Assembly (NCBI RefSeq): GCF_048007035.1
Contig: NZ_CP180355.1
Location: forward strand, 3,224,001-3,288,000
Direction of reading: 5' to 3'
DNA: 64,000 bases
Source: Imperialibacter sp963977595
GTDB lineage: Bacteria > Bacteroidota > Bacteroidia > Cytophagales > Cyclobacteriaceae
Shown: in pieces, positions 7,153-17,085 of the stretch
Layout of the letters: each line of letters starts with the position of its first letter
How positions within the stretch are numbered: position 1 is the stretch's first letter
Notes under the pieces: model-generated
The model's database searches: none
Seen by the model: the letters and a program-made list of their open reading frames with translations, nothing else
Told to the model about the DNA's origin: nothing
Made by a program: the position numbers and the translations under genes

Positions 7153-7796
7153 TGGGCGCAGAAAAAATTGTGGTTTGCGAGTTTCCGCTATTGCCATGCA
7201 TTGAATACTTCGCAGTTTGGGAAAGCTTCGACAAAGTGATTTTCGATGTGCATGAAAACTACATCAAGCAGTCTTACAGAAACCGGTGCATCGTCCTTGG
7301 AGCCAACGGCCCTCTGGCGCTGACAGTGCCCGTGCGCCACACAGCTCCCAAAATCCCTTTTCACGAAGTGTTGATTGATAACAGCATTTCGTGGCAACGG
7401 CCATTTTGGAAGGGCATCCTTTCCGCTTATGGCAAGTCGCCTTTCTTCGAATTTTTTGGCGAGGATTTTCAAACGGCGATTCTGAGTCCGACAGACAGGC
7501 TGCTTGATTTTAATGAAAAGTTGCTGTCATTATGTCTGAAATGCGCCGGACTGTCAGACAAATTTTTACAGTCAGAAAAATATTTATTGGCAAAAGATTT
7601 TGATTTTACCGATTTGAGGTCGAAAATTAGCCCCAAGAGCACTAATGGGGAAATTGATCATTTCGTGCCTGCTGTGTACCAGCAAAACTTTGGCAGCGAA
7701 TTTGTCCCTAACCTCTCCATTCTCGATTTAATCTTTTGCGAAGGCCCTAATACATTACATATTATTAAGAAGTCCTCAGTAAAGTGGCCTTATTAG
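7152..7796 (+). CDS. WbqC family protein
   Basis: This 214-residue protein starts at a GTG overlapping the upstream stop codon by one base, so it is translationally coupled to the YciO/YrdC gene. It has the WbqC-like pattern: FPLLPCIEYFAVW near the N-terminus, then NRCIVLGANGPLALTVPVRH and WQRPFWKGILSAYGKSPFFEFF. The family occurs in polysaccharide clusters and as stand-alone copies in Bacteroidota; its biochemical function is not established. Nothing here points to a specific substrate. Confidence 0.82.
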   Translation: MGAEKIVVCEFPLLPCIEYFAVWESFDKVIFDVHENYIKQSYRNRCIVLGANGPLALTVPVRHTAPKIPFHEVLIDNSISWQRPFWKGILSAYGKSPFFEFFGEDFQTAILSPTDRLLDFNEKLLSLCLKCAGLSDKFLQSEKYLLAKDFDFTDLRSKISPKSTNGEIDHFVPAVYQQNFGSEFVPNLSILDLIFCEGPNTLHIIKKSSVKWPY

Positions 7797-7863
7797 CTTA
7801 GTAAATTGTGAACTGAACATTTGGGAGAAGGGCGTTGTTAAATAGATTCAAATCGACCATCAA

Positions 7864-7885
7864 TTAGTAGTAATTGCGCTACTAA
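7864..7885. promoter_or_regulatory. Short inverted repeat before clpC
   Basis: TTAGTAG and CTACTAA are separated by 8 bases, about 38 bases before the clpC ATG. This is a candidate operator. No CtsR- or HrcA-type consensus was recognised, and no clear TAnnTTTG element lies beside it. Confidence 0.35.
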
Positions 7886-7922
7886 AAAATTATTTTTACT
7901 CTAATACAGGATATACCATTTT

Positions 7923-10475
7923 ATGGAAGCAAAATTTTCTAATAGAGTCAAGGAGGTAATTTCTCTAAGCCGGGAAGAGGCGCTCCGTCTCGGGCATGAC
8001 TATATAGGCACTGAACATTTATTGTTGGGGATGATTAGAGAAGGCGAAGGTGTAGCTGTAGGCTTGCTGAAGAAACTGGGTGTTTCTCTGGAGGAACTTC
8101 GCACTGCGCTGGAGCAGGCAACCAAAGGCACTGCCACCAGCAACGTAAAAAACCTAGCCAATATACCCCTGACCAGGCAGTCAGAGAAAGTGCTTAAAAT
8201 CACCTATTTGGAGGCCAAAATATTTAAGAGCCAGTTGATCGGCACTGAGCACTTATTGCTTTCCATCCTGAGAGATGAAGACAATATAGCGACTCAAATT
8301 CTTGAGAAATTTGACGTAACATACGAAGTCGTGAAAGAGCTATTGGAATATCAAACAGAAAATCCGTTGGCATCGTCAGACACTGATGATACTGACGACG
8401 ATTCCTCTTCAAGAATATTTGGCAGCAGCGGAAGCGGGTCTGCCGGAAGAGGAGAAGCTGGTGCGGCAAAAGGCGGGGAGAAATCCAGAACGCCCGTACT
8501 CGACAATTTTGGCAGAGACCTGACCAAGATGGCCGAGGATGACAAGCTCGACCCAATTGTAGGTCGTGAGAAGGAAATCGAAAGGGTGGCACAAATCCTT
8601 AGCCGCCGTAAAAAGAATAACCCTATTCTTATTGGTGAGCCAGGCGTTGGCAAAACAGCCATTGCAGAAGGTCTTGCGCTGAGGATCGTTCAGAAGAAAG
8701 TGTCGAGAGTGCTCTTTAATAAAAGGGTGGTAACGCTTGATCTTGCTTCATTGGTGGCTGGCACAAAGTACCGTGGACAGTTCGAAGAGCGAATGAAAGC
8801 GGTGATGAATGAGATAGAGAAATCACCTGACGTGATTCTTTTCATCGATGAGCTTCACACCATAGTAGGTGCGGGTGGTGCATCAGGCTCGCTTGATGCT
8901 TCCAACATGTTCAAACCGGCCTTAGCCAGGGGCGAAATACAGTGTATTGGAGCCACTACGCTTGATGAGTACCGTCAGTATATTGAGAAAGATGGTGCGC
9001 TTGCCCGTCGTTTTCAGGTGGTGATGGTAGATGCCACTACGGTGGAAGAAACCATGCAGATACTGAACAACATCAAAGACAAGTACGAGTCGCATCACCA
9101 TGTGAATTACACACCTGAGGCAATTGCATCGTGCGTGACATTGTCCGACAGGTATATCAGCGACAGGTTCCTGCCCGATAAAGCCATCGACGTGATGGAT
9201 GAGGCTGGTGCCCGTGTTCATATTAACAATATCCATGTTCCTGAAGACATCGTGCAGTTGGAAGAGCGGATCGAAGATGTGAAAAAGGAAAAAAACAGGG
9301 TGGTAAAAAGCCAGAAGTACGAGGAGGCAGCACAGCTAAGAGACAAGGAGAAGAAGCTGATAGAGGAGTTGGAAAATGCCAAGACTCGCTGGGAAGAAGA
9401 GACTAAATCGAAGCGTTATGCAGTGGACGAGGAAAGCGTAGCGGAAGTAATAGCCATGATGACCGGCATTCCTGCAAGCAGGGTAGCCCAGAAGGAGGGT
9501 AACAAATTGCTGAAAATGGGTGAAGAGCTGGCTGGCAAAGTAATTGGTCAGGAAGAGGCTATCAAGAAGCTCGTAAGGTCTATTCAGCGTACCAGAGTAG
9601 GTTTGAAGGATCCTAAGAAGCCAATCGGTTCCTTTGTTTTCCTTGGCCCTACAGGTGTTGGAAAAACCGAACTGGCAAAAGTGCTTTCTACTTACCTTTT
9701 CGATAAGGACGATTCGTTGGTGCGCATCGACATGAGCGAATACATGGAGAAATTCTCTGTATCGAGACTCGTGGGAGCGCCTCCGGGATATGTTGGCTAT
9801 GAAGAAGGTGGTCAGTTGACAGAAAAAGTGCGCCGTAAGCCATATGCTGTGGTGTTACTCGACGAGATTGAGAAAGCACACCCTGATGTGTTCAACATCC
9901 TGTTGCAAGTGCTCGACGACGGTATTCTTACGGATGGCCTTGGCAGAAGAGTCGATTTCAGAAACACCATCATTATCATGACATCCAATATTGGTGTGCG
10001 TGATTTGAAGGATTTCGGAGCGGGCATTGGTTTTGCTACTCAGTCGAGACAAAACAGCATGGATGAGGTGATGAAGTCGACCATCCAGAATGCTTTGAAA
10101 AAGACCTTCAGCCCAGAATTCCTTAACAGGTTAGACGATATCATTATCTTCAATAGCCTCGAAAGAGAGCATATTCATAAGATCATTGACATCACACTTG
10201 GTAAGTTGTTTAAGAGAATCACAGACCTTGGCTATCAGGTGGAGCTCACAGAAAAGGCAAAGGATTTCTTGTCCGACAAAGGATATGACCCGCAATATGG
10301 TGCAAGGCCGCTGAACCGGGCCATTCAGAAATACCTGGAAGATCCGGTGGCTGAAGAAATTCTTAGAGGTGAAATTGAGGAGGGGGACGTTATCCTTGCC
10401 GATCATGTAACCGACGCCGAGCAGTTGGTGATTTCGCTGAAAAAGAAGAAAGTGAAGAAAGAAAAAAAAGAGTAA
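7923..10475 (+). CDS. clpC: ATP-dependent Clp protease ATP-binding subunit ClpC
   Basis: This 850-residue class I Clp ATPase has a double Clp-N domain (residues 1-145; SREEALRLGHDYIGTEHLLLGM repeated as LIGTEHLLLSIL), AAA1 with GEPGVGKTA and FIDELHT, a middle segment with the UVR-like coiled coil (KYEEAAQLRDKEKKL), AAA2 with GPTGVGKTELAK and VVLLDEIEKAH, and a C-terminal D2-small domain. It unfolds substrates for ClpP in the cytoplasm and acts in stress proteolysis. A Ser/Gly-rich linker (about residues 160-185) follows the N domain. Its start is preceded by an AT-rich leader, and a strong terminator follows. Confidence 0.97.
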   Translation: MEAKFSNRVKEVISLSREEALRLGHDYIGTEHLLLGMIREGEGVAVGLLKKLGVSLEELRTALEQATKGTATSNVKNLANIPLTRQSEKVLKITYLEAKIFKSQLIGTEHLLLSILRDEDNIATQILEKFDVTYEVVKELLEYQTENPLASSDTDDTDDDSSSRIFGSSGSGSAGRGEAGAAKGGEKSRTPVLDNFGRDLTKMAEDDKLDPIVGREKEIERVAQILSRRKKNNPILIGEPGVGKTAIAEGLALRIVQKKVSRVLFNKRVVTLDLASLVAGTKYRGQFEERMKAVMNEIEKSPDVILFIDELHTIVGAGGASGSLDASNMFKPALARGEIQCIGATTLDEYRQYIEKDGALARRFQVVMVDATTVEETMQILNNIKDKYESHHHVNYTPEAIASCVTLSDRYISDRFLPDKAIDVMDEAGARVHINNIHVPEDIVQLEERIEDVKKEKNRVVKSQKYEEAAQLRDKEKKLIEELENAKTRWEEETKSKRYAVDEESVAEVIAMMTGIPASRVAQKEGNKLLKMGEELAGKVIGQEEAIKKLVRSIQRTRVGLKDPKKPIGSFVFLGPTGVGKTELAKVLSTYLFDKDDSLVRIDMSEYMEKFSVSRLVGAPPGYVGYEEGGQLTEKVRRKPYAVVLLDEIEKAHPDVFNILLQVLDDGILTDGLGRRVDFRNTIIIMTSNIGVRDLKDFGAGIGFATQSRQNSMDEVMKSTIQNALKKTFSPEFLNRLDDIIIFNSLEREHIHKIIDITLGKLFKRITDLGYQVELTEKAKDFLSDKGYDPQYGARPLNRAIQKYLEDPVAEEILRGEIEEGDVILADHVTDAEQLVISLKKKKVKKEKKE

Positions 10476-10504
10476 CTGAAGTAAATACTCAAATAGAATT
10501 AGCT

Positions 10505-10538
10505 AAGCCAGAGGTCTCACTTCTGGCTTTTCTTTTTT
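10505..10538 (+). terminator. Intrinsic terminator of clpC
   Basis: AAGCCAGA and TCTGGCTT form an 8-bp stem around a 9-base loop, followed by TTCTTTTTT. It starts 30 bases after the clpC stop. The remaining bases to 10725 hold nothing recognisable. Confidence 0.9.
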
Positions 10539-10725
10539 ATTGGAGGCCCGAATATTTTCTGGTCAGTCAGTTCTGCCACTACCAGACTACAAAGGTTTAT
10601 GAAGACTGCCCTGGGCAGTGGCTGGTAGCTTAGTTGGAAGGGTTATTTAGGCCACTGACACAAACCAAGCTTTTGTAGTCTTTATTCAAATTAATCCCGG
10701 TTTAGTCAAGTGATGAGGATCTTTC

Positions 10726-12812
10726 TCAATAGCTGCCCGAATATTTTCGGGTAAACCACTCTGCTGACAGCAGCACCAGGAGGATAGTGAAGATCCACCA
10801 GAGATGAATAATCGGAAGGTAGTTTTCTGAGCTGTAAATCCTGCCTTTTGGTTGCAGTGCGGTCAGGTCGGCGATCATAGCATCAACCTGATTAGCTGCA
10901 TAAAACTTACCCCCAGTGCTTGCTGACAACTCTCTCAAAACATTAAAATTGGCTGTCAGCTGTAGGTTTTCAAGGTCGAGCTTTCTTATAGTAAACTGAC
11001 CCGAGGCAAGCTCCCTGTTCCCGTTTACCATGGCACTGGCTTCAAACCTGTAAATACCATCTTTCAGTCCATTGAGCCGGAATCGGGTATTTCCCGGCGC
11101 TGTAGTATAGTTGTAGTTGGTTACGCTTCCATCGGTATAGGTCAACTTTAGCTCCACCTCTGTGCCATAAACAGGCTCGAAGACGTCGTTATAGGTTTCA
11201 GTTTGAAAAATGATCTGCTCGTTGTCGAAAAATTCAGTTTTTGTGGTGTACACCCGAAACTTCCTTTTGTCTTCTTTAGAGCTCAGGTATTGTACCGTTT
11301 TCAGCACGAGATTATCAAATGCTACATAATTATCTGTTCTCGAGTACTCCTGCATGCGCCATTGCCAAAGGCCTTCACCTAAAGTCACCGCTTGCTTGGG
11401 TAGCTGGTTTTGCGAGAAAAACCACATGGGCCGGGGAGTGGTAATAGCGCCTACTTTCTGAAACAACGCCACAGCAACGCCACCGCTGATTTGATAGTCA
11501 CCGTATGGAACTGTCACCGGGGTGTAGTAAGAATTGACTATGCCCTTCCACTCACTTTCGAACGTGAAAAGTTGAAAAGCATCATTGTACGCAGGCCTGA
11601 CCTGATCTGACTCATTTCTTGTCCTCTCTACCTTGAAGAGCGTGTTTTGGTCGTTGGCTTCCGCCCACAAAGTGGTGCTGCCCAGTACATACCATACACT
11701 CATGTTTTCATTCTTCACTCTCTCCAGCAAAGCAGCCAGTCTTCGTTGTCTTTCGAAAGGTGAGATAAGGATAACAAGGTCAAACACATCGGTGGGCAGC
11801 TCTTTGTCCACCATTGGCACGTAGGTTTTGACCTCGTAATTTTCATTTTTCGATATGGCAGCCTTAAGGGCCTTGATGTCGGGGTGAGGAGCGCCGGAAG
11901 CGATGAGGATTTTTTCTTTGCCCTCTACAATGTCGATGTATATGTCCTGCCGGTTATTGGACAGGATCGTTTCTTCAGGATGGGTCGATACCTGAACTAC
12001 GTAGTGCTGAAGGCCTTTCTGCTCGGCGGGCACCTGAAAGTCGGCGTTGAGAAGCTCGCTACCACCGCCTTTTATTCTTTGCGTGCTGATTATTTTCCCG
12101 TCTTTTAAAATGGAAACTTCCAACTCTCCTGTTTCAATGCCTTGATTAATTACTTCTGCCCGCACCGGGAAAAGATTTCCCTGATAGGCGATTTTGTTGA
12201 ACTGAACATTGTTCAAAATGAGGTCCTTTACAGGAATTGTGTCTCCAACGCCCAGCGTATAAACTTTGCCGGTAAAGTTGAGATACTGGGGAGCCATGCC
12301 CTTGTTGTAAATACCATCGGATATTATCAGTGCACCTGCAAAGGCTCTCCCTTCGAATTCGGTTTGCCATTCTCTGAGAAGTGTCGAAAGGTCGGTTGTT
12401 TTCTGGTCAAAAGGTATGCCTTCAAACTTTGAAAGGTCTTCGTTGCTGAGGTTCCTTCTTTCTACAGTTATATCTTTAGCAGCCAGTGCAGCAGCCAGCT
12501 GGTCCACTTGCCTGGACACGGCCAAAAGCTGAGTAGAGTCTAAACCGCTGGCAATTGAAGTGGAATTATCGAGGGCAAGGACAAAAATGGGTTCTTCTAC
12601 CTGATTAAGTACGAGCCTGAGAAAAGGGCTGAGCAACAGAATGGCCAGGAAGCTTACCAGCAGAAAACGAATGCTGAAAAGGATGCGGTTTGTCAGTGTT
12701 GACCAGGTGATTTTTTCTGGTACAGCAAAAAAGCATAAAGCAAACCCAAAGCACAGCACGCCAAAATCCACCAGGGAGAATGTTCGAACAGTAAATTATT
12801 GTTTTCTGTCAT
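10726..12812 (-). CDS. VWA-domain membrane protein (BatA-like), frameshifted near the N-terminus
   Basis: The main frame (10726-12771) encodes two N-terminal membrane helices, a von Willebrand A-like domain with a MIDAS D-N-S-T-S (PIFVLALDNSTSI), a CARDB-like region, beta-rich extracellular segments and a C-terminal helix (IIHLWWIFTILLVLLSAEWF). Its annotated-looking GTG start is artificial. An ATG at 12812 in another frame gives MTENNNLLFEHSPWWILACC, a typical N-terminus. That frame runs into the main one only if the A6 run (plus-strand T6 at 12711-12716) had seven bases. The gene is probably intact in the cell and miscalled by one base. The function is probably in envelope organisation; the partner is unknown. 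Confidence 0.75.
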
Positions 12813-12910
12813 TTGGCTCTTTAAGACTCATCAATGATAACGAAGTGCACCGCAAAAGGGTGTTGGAAGATACTGTAAATTTGGTGAGCGGCACGCTGGG
12901 TTATGTTAAC

Positions 12911-12957
12911 CGGTAATCGGCGATGAGTGACCGGTGTGGTTGCAAAGCCGATTACCG
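12911..12957. repeat. 11-bp inverted repeat between the VWA gene and fabG
   Basis: CGGTAATCGGC (12911-12921) and GCCGATTACCG (12947-12957) are perfect reverse complements. It lies just downstream of fabG and upstream of the VWA gene, both on the minus strand. There is no T-tract on either side, so it may be an mRNA 3' stem or a protein-binding dyad and not a terminator. Confidence 0.5.
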
Positions 12958-12968
12958 ATTCAAAGGTT

Positions 12969-13715
12969 TTAGGTCAACAAGCCACCATCGACCTGGATCA
13001 CCTGGCCTGTAATGTAGGTTGACATGTCGGAGGCAAGAAAGATACAGGCTTTGGCCACATCTTCGGGCTGGCCACCTCTTTTCAATGGAATGGCATCTCT
13101 CCACGACTGCACAATCTTCTCATCCAGCACGTCAGTCATTTCTGTTTCTATAAATCCTGGTGCAATCGCATTGGATCTGATATTGCGGGAGCCGAACTCA
13201 AGGGCCACTGATTTGGTGAAGCCTATGATGCCTGCCTTGGAAGCAGCATAGTTCGCCTGGCCTGCATTTCCTTTGAGGCCAACTACGGAAGTCATGTTGA
13301 TGATGCTGCCGCTCTTTTGCTTCAGGAATGGTTTCGTGGCCGCTTTTACTGTATTGAAACAAGACTTCAGGTTCACCTGAATCACCTTGTCCCACTGCTC
13401 TTCGCTCATTCTCATCAGCAATGTGTCGGCTGTGATGCCGGCGTTGTTTACCAGCACGTCGAGTCTTCCAAAGTCGGTTACTACTGAGTTGATCAGCTCT
13501 TCAGCCGCCTGAAAGTCGCTGGCATCCGATCTGTAGCCTTTGGCTGTTACACCTTTTGCTGACAGCTCTTTTTCGAGCGCCTGGCCTTTTTCTACACTTG
13601 ACAGATAAGTAAAAGCTACGGTGGCACCTTGCTCAGCAAATGCCATTGCAATAGATTTACCAATACCTTTTGAAGCGCCGGTAATGAGGGCGACTTTTCC
13701 TTCCAATAGTTTCAT
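12969..13715 (-). CDS. fabG: 3-oxoacyl-[acyl-carrier-protein] reductase FabG
   Basis: This 248-residue short-chain dehydrogenase has the TGASKGIGKSIA cofactor motif (residues 13-24), NNAGIT, the catalytic Ser in INMTSVVGLKGN, the YAASKAG Tyr-Lys pair, and the conserved APGFIETEMTDVL and ITGQVIQVDGGLLT ends. FabG reduces beta-ketoacyl-ACP with NADPH in fatty-acid elongation. It stands alone and not in a fab cluster. The length and full motif set fit FabG better than other short-chain dehydrogenases. Confidence 0.93.
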   Translation of the reverse strand: MKLLEGKVALITGASKGIGKSIAMAFAEQGATVAFTYLSSVEKGQALEKELSAKGVTAKGYRSDASDFQAAEELINSVVTDFGRLDVLVNNAGITADTLLMRMSEEQWDKVIQVNLKSCFNTVKAATKPFLKQKSGSIINMTSVVGLKGNAGQANYAASKAGIIGFTKSVALEFGSRNIRSNAIAPGFIETEMTDVLDEKIVQSWRDAIPLKRGGQPEDVAKACIFLASDMSTYITGQVIQVDGGLLT

Positions 13716-13928
13716 TATATAAAGTTGTTTAATTCCCTCCGAACCTACCTTCCTATAAAGTGGTTCTATTTAAAACCTTCAAACAAGGACGTTGATACGG
13801 GCTCATTTGAGTGCTCATGTAAAGTCGAAATAAGCATATTAAGACCTCTTATACAAATGACCTGCCTGATGGCTTCGGGAAAGAAAATACGATATATAAT
13901 GTAAATTTTTTTCTCCAGCCAAACGGTT

Positions 13929-13936
13929 TAAATTTG
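13929..13936 (+). promoter_or_regulatory. Candidate Bacteroidota -7 element of lpd
   Basis: TAAATTTG fits TAnnTTTG and lies 40 bases before the lpd ATG. The expected upstream TTTG is not clear; only a T-rich run is present, so confidence is low. Confidence 0.35.
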
Positions 13937-13976
13937 CCGCCAGACTATATTTTAAAATTGACATAAACATATTCAA

Positions 13977-15371
13977 ATGGCTACGAAATACGATTTGATT
14001 GTTATTGGGAGTGGACCCGGAGGCTATGTGGCCGCTATCAGGGCCTCTCAACTGGGAATGAAAGTAGGTGTGGTAGAACGTGATGAGCTGGGGGGAATTT
14101 GCCTCAACTGGGGCTGTATACCTACCAAAGCCTTACTTAAAAGTGCCCAGGTATTTGAATATATCAATCATGCCAAAGACTATGGCATTTCAGTAAAAGG
14201 TGCCGAGGCAGATTTTGATGGCATGGTGAAGAGAAGCCGGGATGTAGCCAACGGAATGAGCAAAGGCATCCAGTTCCTTTTCAAAAAGAACAAAATTGAT
14301 CACATCGAAGGATTCGGTAAGCTGAAGAAAAACAAGACAGTTGAAGTAACTGCCAAAGACGGCAAGAAGACTGACTACCAGGCTGACCATATCATAGTGG
14401 CAACCGGAGGTCGTTCACGTGAATTGCCAGCATTGCCCATCGATAATGAAAAAATAATCGGCTACAGAAAGGCCATGACGCTCGACAAAAAGCCACAAAG
14501 CATGGTGGTGGTTGGCTCAGGGGCTATCGGTGTAGAGTTTGCGTACTTCTACAAATCAATCGGTGTGGATGTCACCATCGTAGAGTTTCTACCCAATATA
14601 GTTCCGCTCGAAGACGAGGAAGTGTCGAAACAATTGGAGAGAATCTTCAAAAAAGCTGGCATGACCATCATGACCAACTCGGAAGTAACCAAAGTTGACA
14701 CCAAAGGCAAGAAGTGCAAAGTGACCGTGAAAACGCAGAAAGGCGAAGAAAACCTTGAGTGCGATGTGGTTCTTTCTGCCGTAGGTATTTCTACCAATCT
14801 TGAAGGAATAGGTCTGGAGGACGTAGGCGTTGCTACTGACAGAGGTAAAGTGCTGGTAGATGACTACTACAAAACGAATATCCCAGGCATTTATGCCATT
14901 GGCGATATTGTGAAAGGCCAGGCGCTGGCGCACGTTGCTTCTGCCGAAGGTATTATCTGCGTAGAGAAAATTGCAGGGCATCATCCTGAACCGCTGGATT
15001 ACAACAATATCCCCGGTTGTACCTACTGCTCACCAGAAGTGGCTTCTGTAGGCTACACCGAAAAGGCTGCCAAAGAGGCTGGCTATGAGCTCAAAGTTGG
15101 CAAGTTTCCATTCTCGGCGTCCGGCAAAGCCAAAGCTGCCGGCGCAGCCGACGGATTCGTGAAATTAATTTTTGATGCTAAATATGGCGAGCTCCTCGGC
15201 GCCCATATGATTGGTGCCAACGTAACGGAAATGATCGCCGAAATTGTTACAGCGAGAAAGCTGGAAACTACCGGTCATGAGATTATCAAGTCGGTACACC
15301 CTCACCCGACCATGTCGGAAGCGGTGATGGAAGCAGCAGCAGCGGCTTACGACGAGGTAATCCATCTGTAA
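13977..15371 (+). CDS. lpdA: Dihydrolipoyl dehydrogenase (E3)
   Basis: This 464-residue flavoprotein has the FAD motif VIGSGPGGYVAAIRASQLG, the redox disulfide in GGICLNWGCIPTKAL, the NAD motif VVGSGAIGVEFAYFY, YAIGDI, and the C-terminal HPHPTMSEAVMEA with the active-site His-Glu. It reoxidises lipoyl domains of pyruvate and 2-oxoglutarate dehydrogenase or the glycine cleavage system. No E1/E2 genes are adjacent. An ECF sigma gene starts 11 bases after its stop and may share its transcript. Confidence 0.97.
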   Translation: MATKYDLIVIGSGPGGYVAAIRASQLGMKVGVVERDELGGICLNWGCIPTKALLKSAQVFEYINHAKDYGISVKGAEADFDGMVKRSRDVANGMSKGIQFLFKKNKIDHIEGFGKLKKNKTVEVTAKDGKKTDYQADHIIVATGGRSRELPALPIDNEKIIGYRKAMTLDKKPQSMVVVGSGAIGVEFAYFYKSIGVDVTIVEFLPNIVPLEDEEVSKQLERIFKKAGMTIMTNSEVTKVDTKGKKCKVTVKTQKGEENLECDVVLSAVGISTNLEGIGLEDVGVATDRGKVLVDDYYKTNIPGIYAIGDIVKGQALAHVASAEGIICVEKIAGHHPEPLDYNNIPGCTYCSPEVASVGYTEKAAKEAGYELKVGKFPFSASGKAKAAGAADGFVKLIFDAKYGELLGAHMIGANVTEMIAEIVTARKLETTGHEIIKSVHPHPTMSEAVMEAAAAAYDEVIHL

Positions 15372-15382
15372 CAGACCCGTAG

Positions 15383-15943
15383 TTGAGCGGAAGAACCGTC
15401 TATATCATCCCGGAAGAAGAGTTAGTCCGCCGCATTCAGGAAAAGGATAAGCTGGCCTTTGAGTATCTTTACGACAGATATTCAAAGGCCATTTTTGGTG
15501 TTGTTTTCCGAATCGTGAAAAGTGAAGAGGTAGCTTCCGAGGTGCTCAACGATGCCTTTTTGAGGTATTGGGAGCGCTCTGAGAAATACGATTTTGCCAA
15601 AGGCAAGCTGTATACCTGGATGGTGAATATTGCCAGGAACCTGGCCATTGACAAAACAAGATCCAAAGAATTTTCACAGTCAGGTAAAACTGATTCGGTC
15701 GAGTCCTTCGTATATGCTGAGGCGGCCCTGCCAATGGAAGAAATGAAAGTGGATGGCATTGGCGTAAAAGAGTTGCTCAGCAAACTAAAACCGGACCAGG
15801 CTGAGATTGTAGACTTGATGTACTTTCAGGGATACACTCAATCGGAAATTGAAGAGAAGTTCAATATCCCTCTCGGCACTGTAAAGACAAGGCTGAGGGC
15901 AGGAATGAAATTATTAAGAAAATTACTAAACGTTGACAAGTAA
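15383..15943 (+). CDS. ECF RNA polymerase sigma factor
   Basis: This 186-residue protein has region 2 (AFEYLYDRYSKAIFGVVFRIV...VLNDAFLRYWE, TWMVNIARNLAIDKTRS) and region 4 (LSKLKPDQAEIVDLMYFQGYTQSEIEEKFNIPLGTVKTRLRAGMKLLRKLL). The start is a TTG only 11 bases after lpd; no ATG lies in a better place. The end overlaps the next gene by 11 bases. With the downstream RskA-type anti-sigma it forms a standard coupled pair. This differs from the FecI/FecR type at 19.8 kb. Confidence 0.92.
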   Translation: MSGRTVYIIPEEELVRRIQEKDKLAFEYLYDRYSKAIFGVVFRIVKSEEVASEVLNDAFLRYWERSEKYDFAKGKLYTWMVNIARNLAIDKTRSKEFSQSGKTDSVESFVYAEAALPMEEMKVDGIGVKELLSKLKPDQAEIVDLMYFQGYTQSEIEEKFNIPLGTVKTRLRAGMKLLRKLLNVDK

Positions 15944-16730
15944 AGAATTCATCGAGTCAGGGATATTGGAACTTTGCGTTCTGGGCACGCTCTCAACAGC
16001 TGAGCAAGCTGAAGTGGAGCGTATGTGCGCTGAGCACCCCGAGGTGAAGGCTGAACTTGAGGCTGTTGAGCAGGCGATGGAGTTGATGGATCAGGAACTT
16101 GGAATAGCACCCGCTGTATCAGTTAAGCAAAAGCTTTTCGACGCTCTTCCCGAGTCTACCCCGGTAGGGAAGCAGATACATCTTCAGCAAGCTGGTGAAA
16201 TAAAAAGTAACTGGATGATGGCGGCATCGGTGACCATTGCCTTACTCTCATTTGCAGCAGCACTATTCTACTTTCAAAGATATAGCAGCGTTAGTGGAGA
16301 GTACGAAGCCCTGGTTGCCCAGAACAGCATGATGGCGCAGGAGCTTGACCAGGTGAAGAATTCGCTTGACCAAAACGAGCAAATGCTGGCCCTTGCCACA
16401 GACGAAAGCACCAGGAGAATTCAACTGAACGCCACAAAAGAAGACTCCAACCTTCAATTGTTTGTTTATTGGAACACGGCCTCGGAAGAGGTCTACCTTG
16501 ACCTGGGTAATTTGGGTACGCCTGGCGATCAGCAGGATTATCAGCTTTGGGCCATTGTGGAGGGTAAGCCAGTTGACATGGGGGTGATTGATTTTACTAA
16601 CCCCAATAGTCTTGTGAAGATGAAGAACATCAAAGGAGCTGTAGCGTTTGCCATCACCCTTGAGCCCAAAGGAGGGCTGGAGTCACCAACACTGGAGAAC
16701 ATGGTGGTACTCGGGCAAATAACCACCTGA
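15933..16730 (+). CDS. RskA-like membrane anti-sigma factor
   Basis: This 265-residue protein has an N-terminal cytoplasmic anti-sigma segment (LGTLSTAEQAEVERMCAEHPEVKAEL), one membrane helix (WMMAASVTIALLSFAAALFYFQ, about residues 92-113), a short coiled coil, and a C-terminal RskA/anti-sigma-K domain (LQLFVYWNTASEEVYLDLGNLG ... DYQLWAIVEGKPVDMGVID ... FAITLEPKGGLESPT). The TTG start overlaps the sigma gene. It is inferred to hold the adjacent sigma factor at the inner membrane. The inducing signal is unknown. Confidence 0.88.
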   Translation: MTSKEFIESGILELCVLGTLSTAEQAEVERMCAEHPEVKAELEAVEQAMELMDQELGIAPAVSVKQKLFDALPESTPVGKQIHLQQAGEIKSNWMMAASVTIALLSFAAALFYFQRYSSVSGEYEALVAQNSMMAQELDQVKNSLDQNEQMLALATDESTRRIQLNATKEDSNLQLFVYWNTASEEVYLDLGNLGTPGDQQDYQLWAIVEGKPVDMGVIDFTNPNSLVKMKNIKGAVAFAITLEPKGGLESPTLENMVVLGQITT

Positions 16731-16919
16731 TTTCAGGCATAGAGAAATCCAAAACTATTTCATACTTCGTAAGTGATCACAATACTCCGGAAGTGACCAG
16801 GAAGAGTATGTTGATTGTAACTATGTAGGCTTGGGTTCATTGAAAAAGGTGGGAAGTGGCTAACGCACAAGAAGAGCTTTACCCGAGCTGAAAAAGCCAT
16901 AGGTTACTAATGCAGGAAG

Positions 16920-16949
16920 ATCCCGCCACTCGGTGGGATTTTCTTTTTA
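16920..16949 (+). terminator. Intrinsic terminator after the anti-sigma gene
   Basis: ATCCCGCC-ACTC-GGTGGGAT forms an 8-bp stem (one G-U pair) followed by TTTCTTTTT. It lies about 190 bases after the anti-sigma stop. The 16731-16919 stretch before it shows no gene. Confidence 0.85.
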
Positions 16950-16952
16950 CAC

Positions 16953-17002
16953 TGTCCGATATCAGACACCTCTGTTTGATACTGGAATTGGAAAGGCAAG
17001 GC
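16953..17002 (+). promoter_or_regulatory. Candidate activator dyad and degenerate sigma-54-like site before the ABC permease
   Basis: TGTCCGATATCAGACA (16953-16968) is an almost perfect palindrome. Downstream, TTGGAAAGGCAAGGCA has GG and GC separated by 9 bases, one short of the strict 10 of a sigma-54 promoter. The layout resembles an enhancer plus -24/-12 site, but the spacing defect makes it doubtful. The permease ATG is at 17086. Confidence 0.3.
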
Positions 17003-17085
17003 ATTTTTTTGTAATTAACTGAAAAGCAATAGATTACAGTTTGGTACAATGGTTGTCTTGCTTGGGTAGACAAAAATTTAAGGAT

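Noticed and set aside
12711..12716. Programmed -1 ribosomal frameshift
   Set aside because: No X XXY YYZ slippery heptamer is present in frame; a missing base is simpler, and two other genes show the same type of fault.
17041..17085. GTG/TTG-extended start of the ABC permease
   Set aside because: ATG 17086 has a purine-rich site and gives the family N-terminus.
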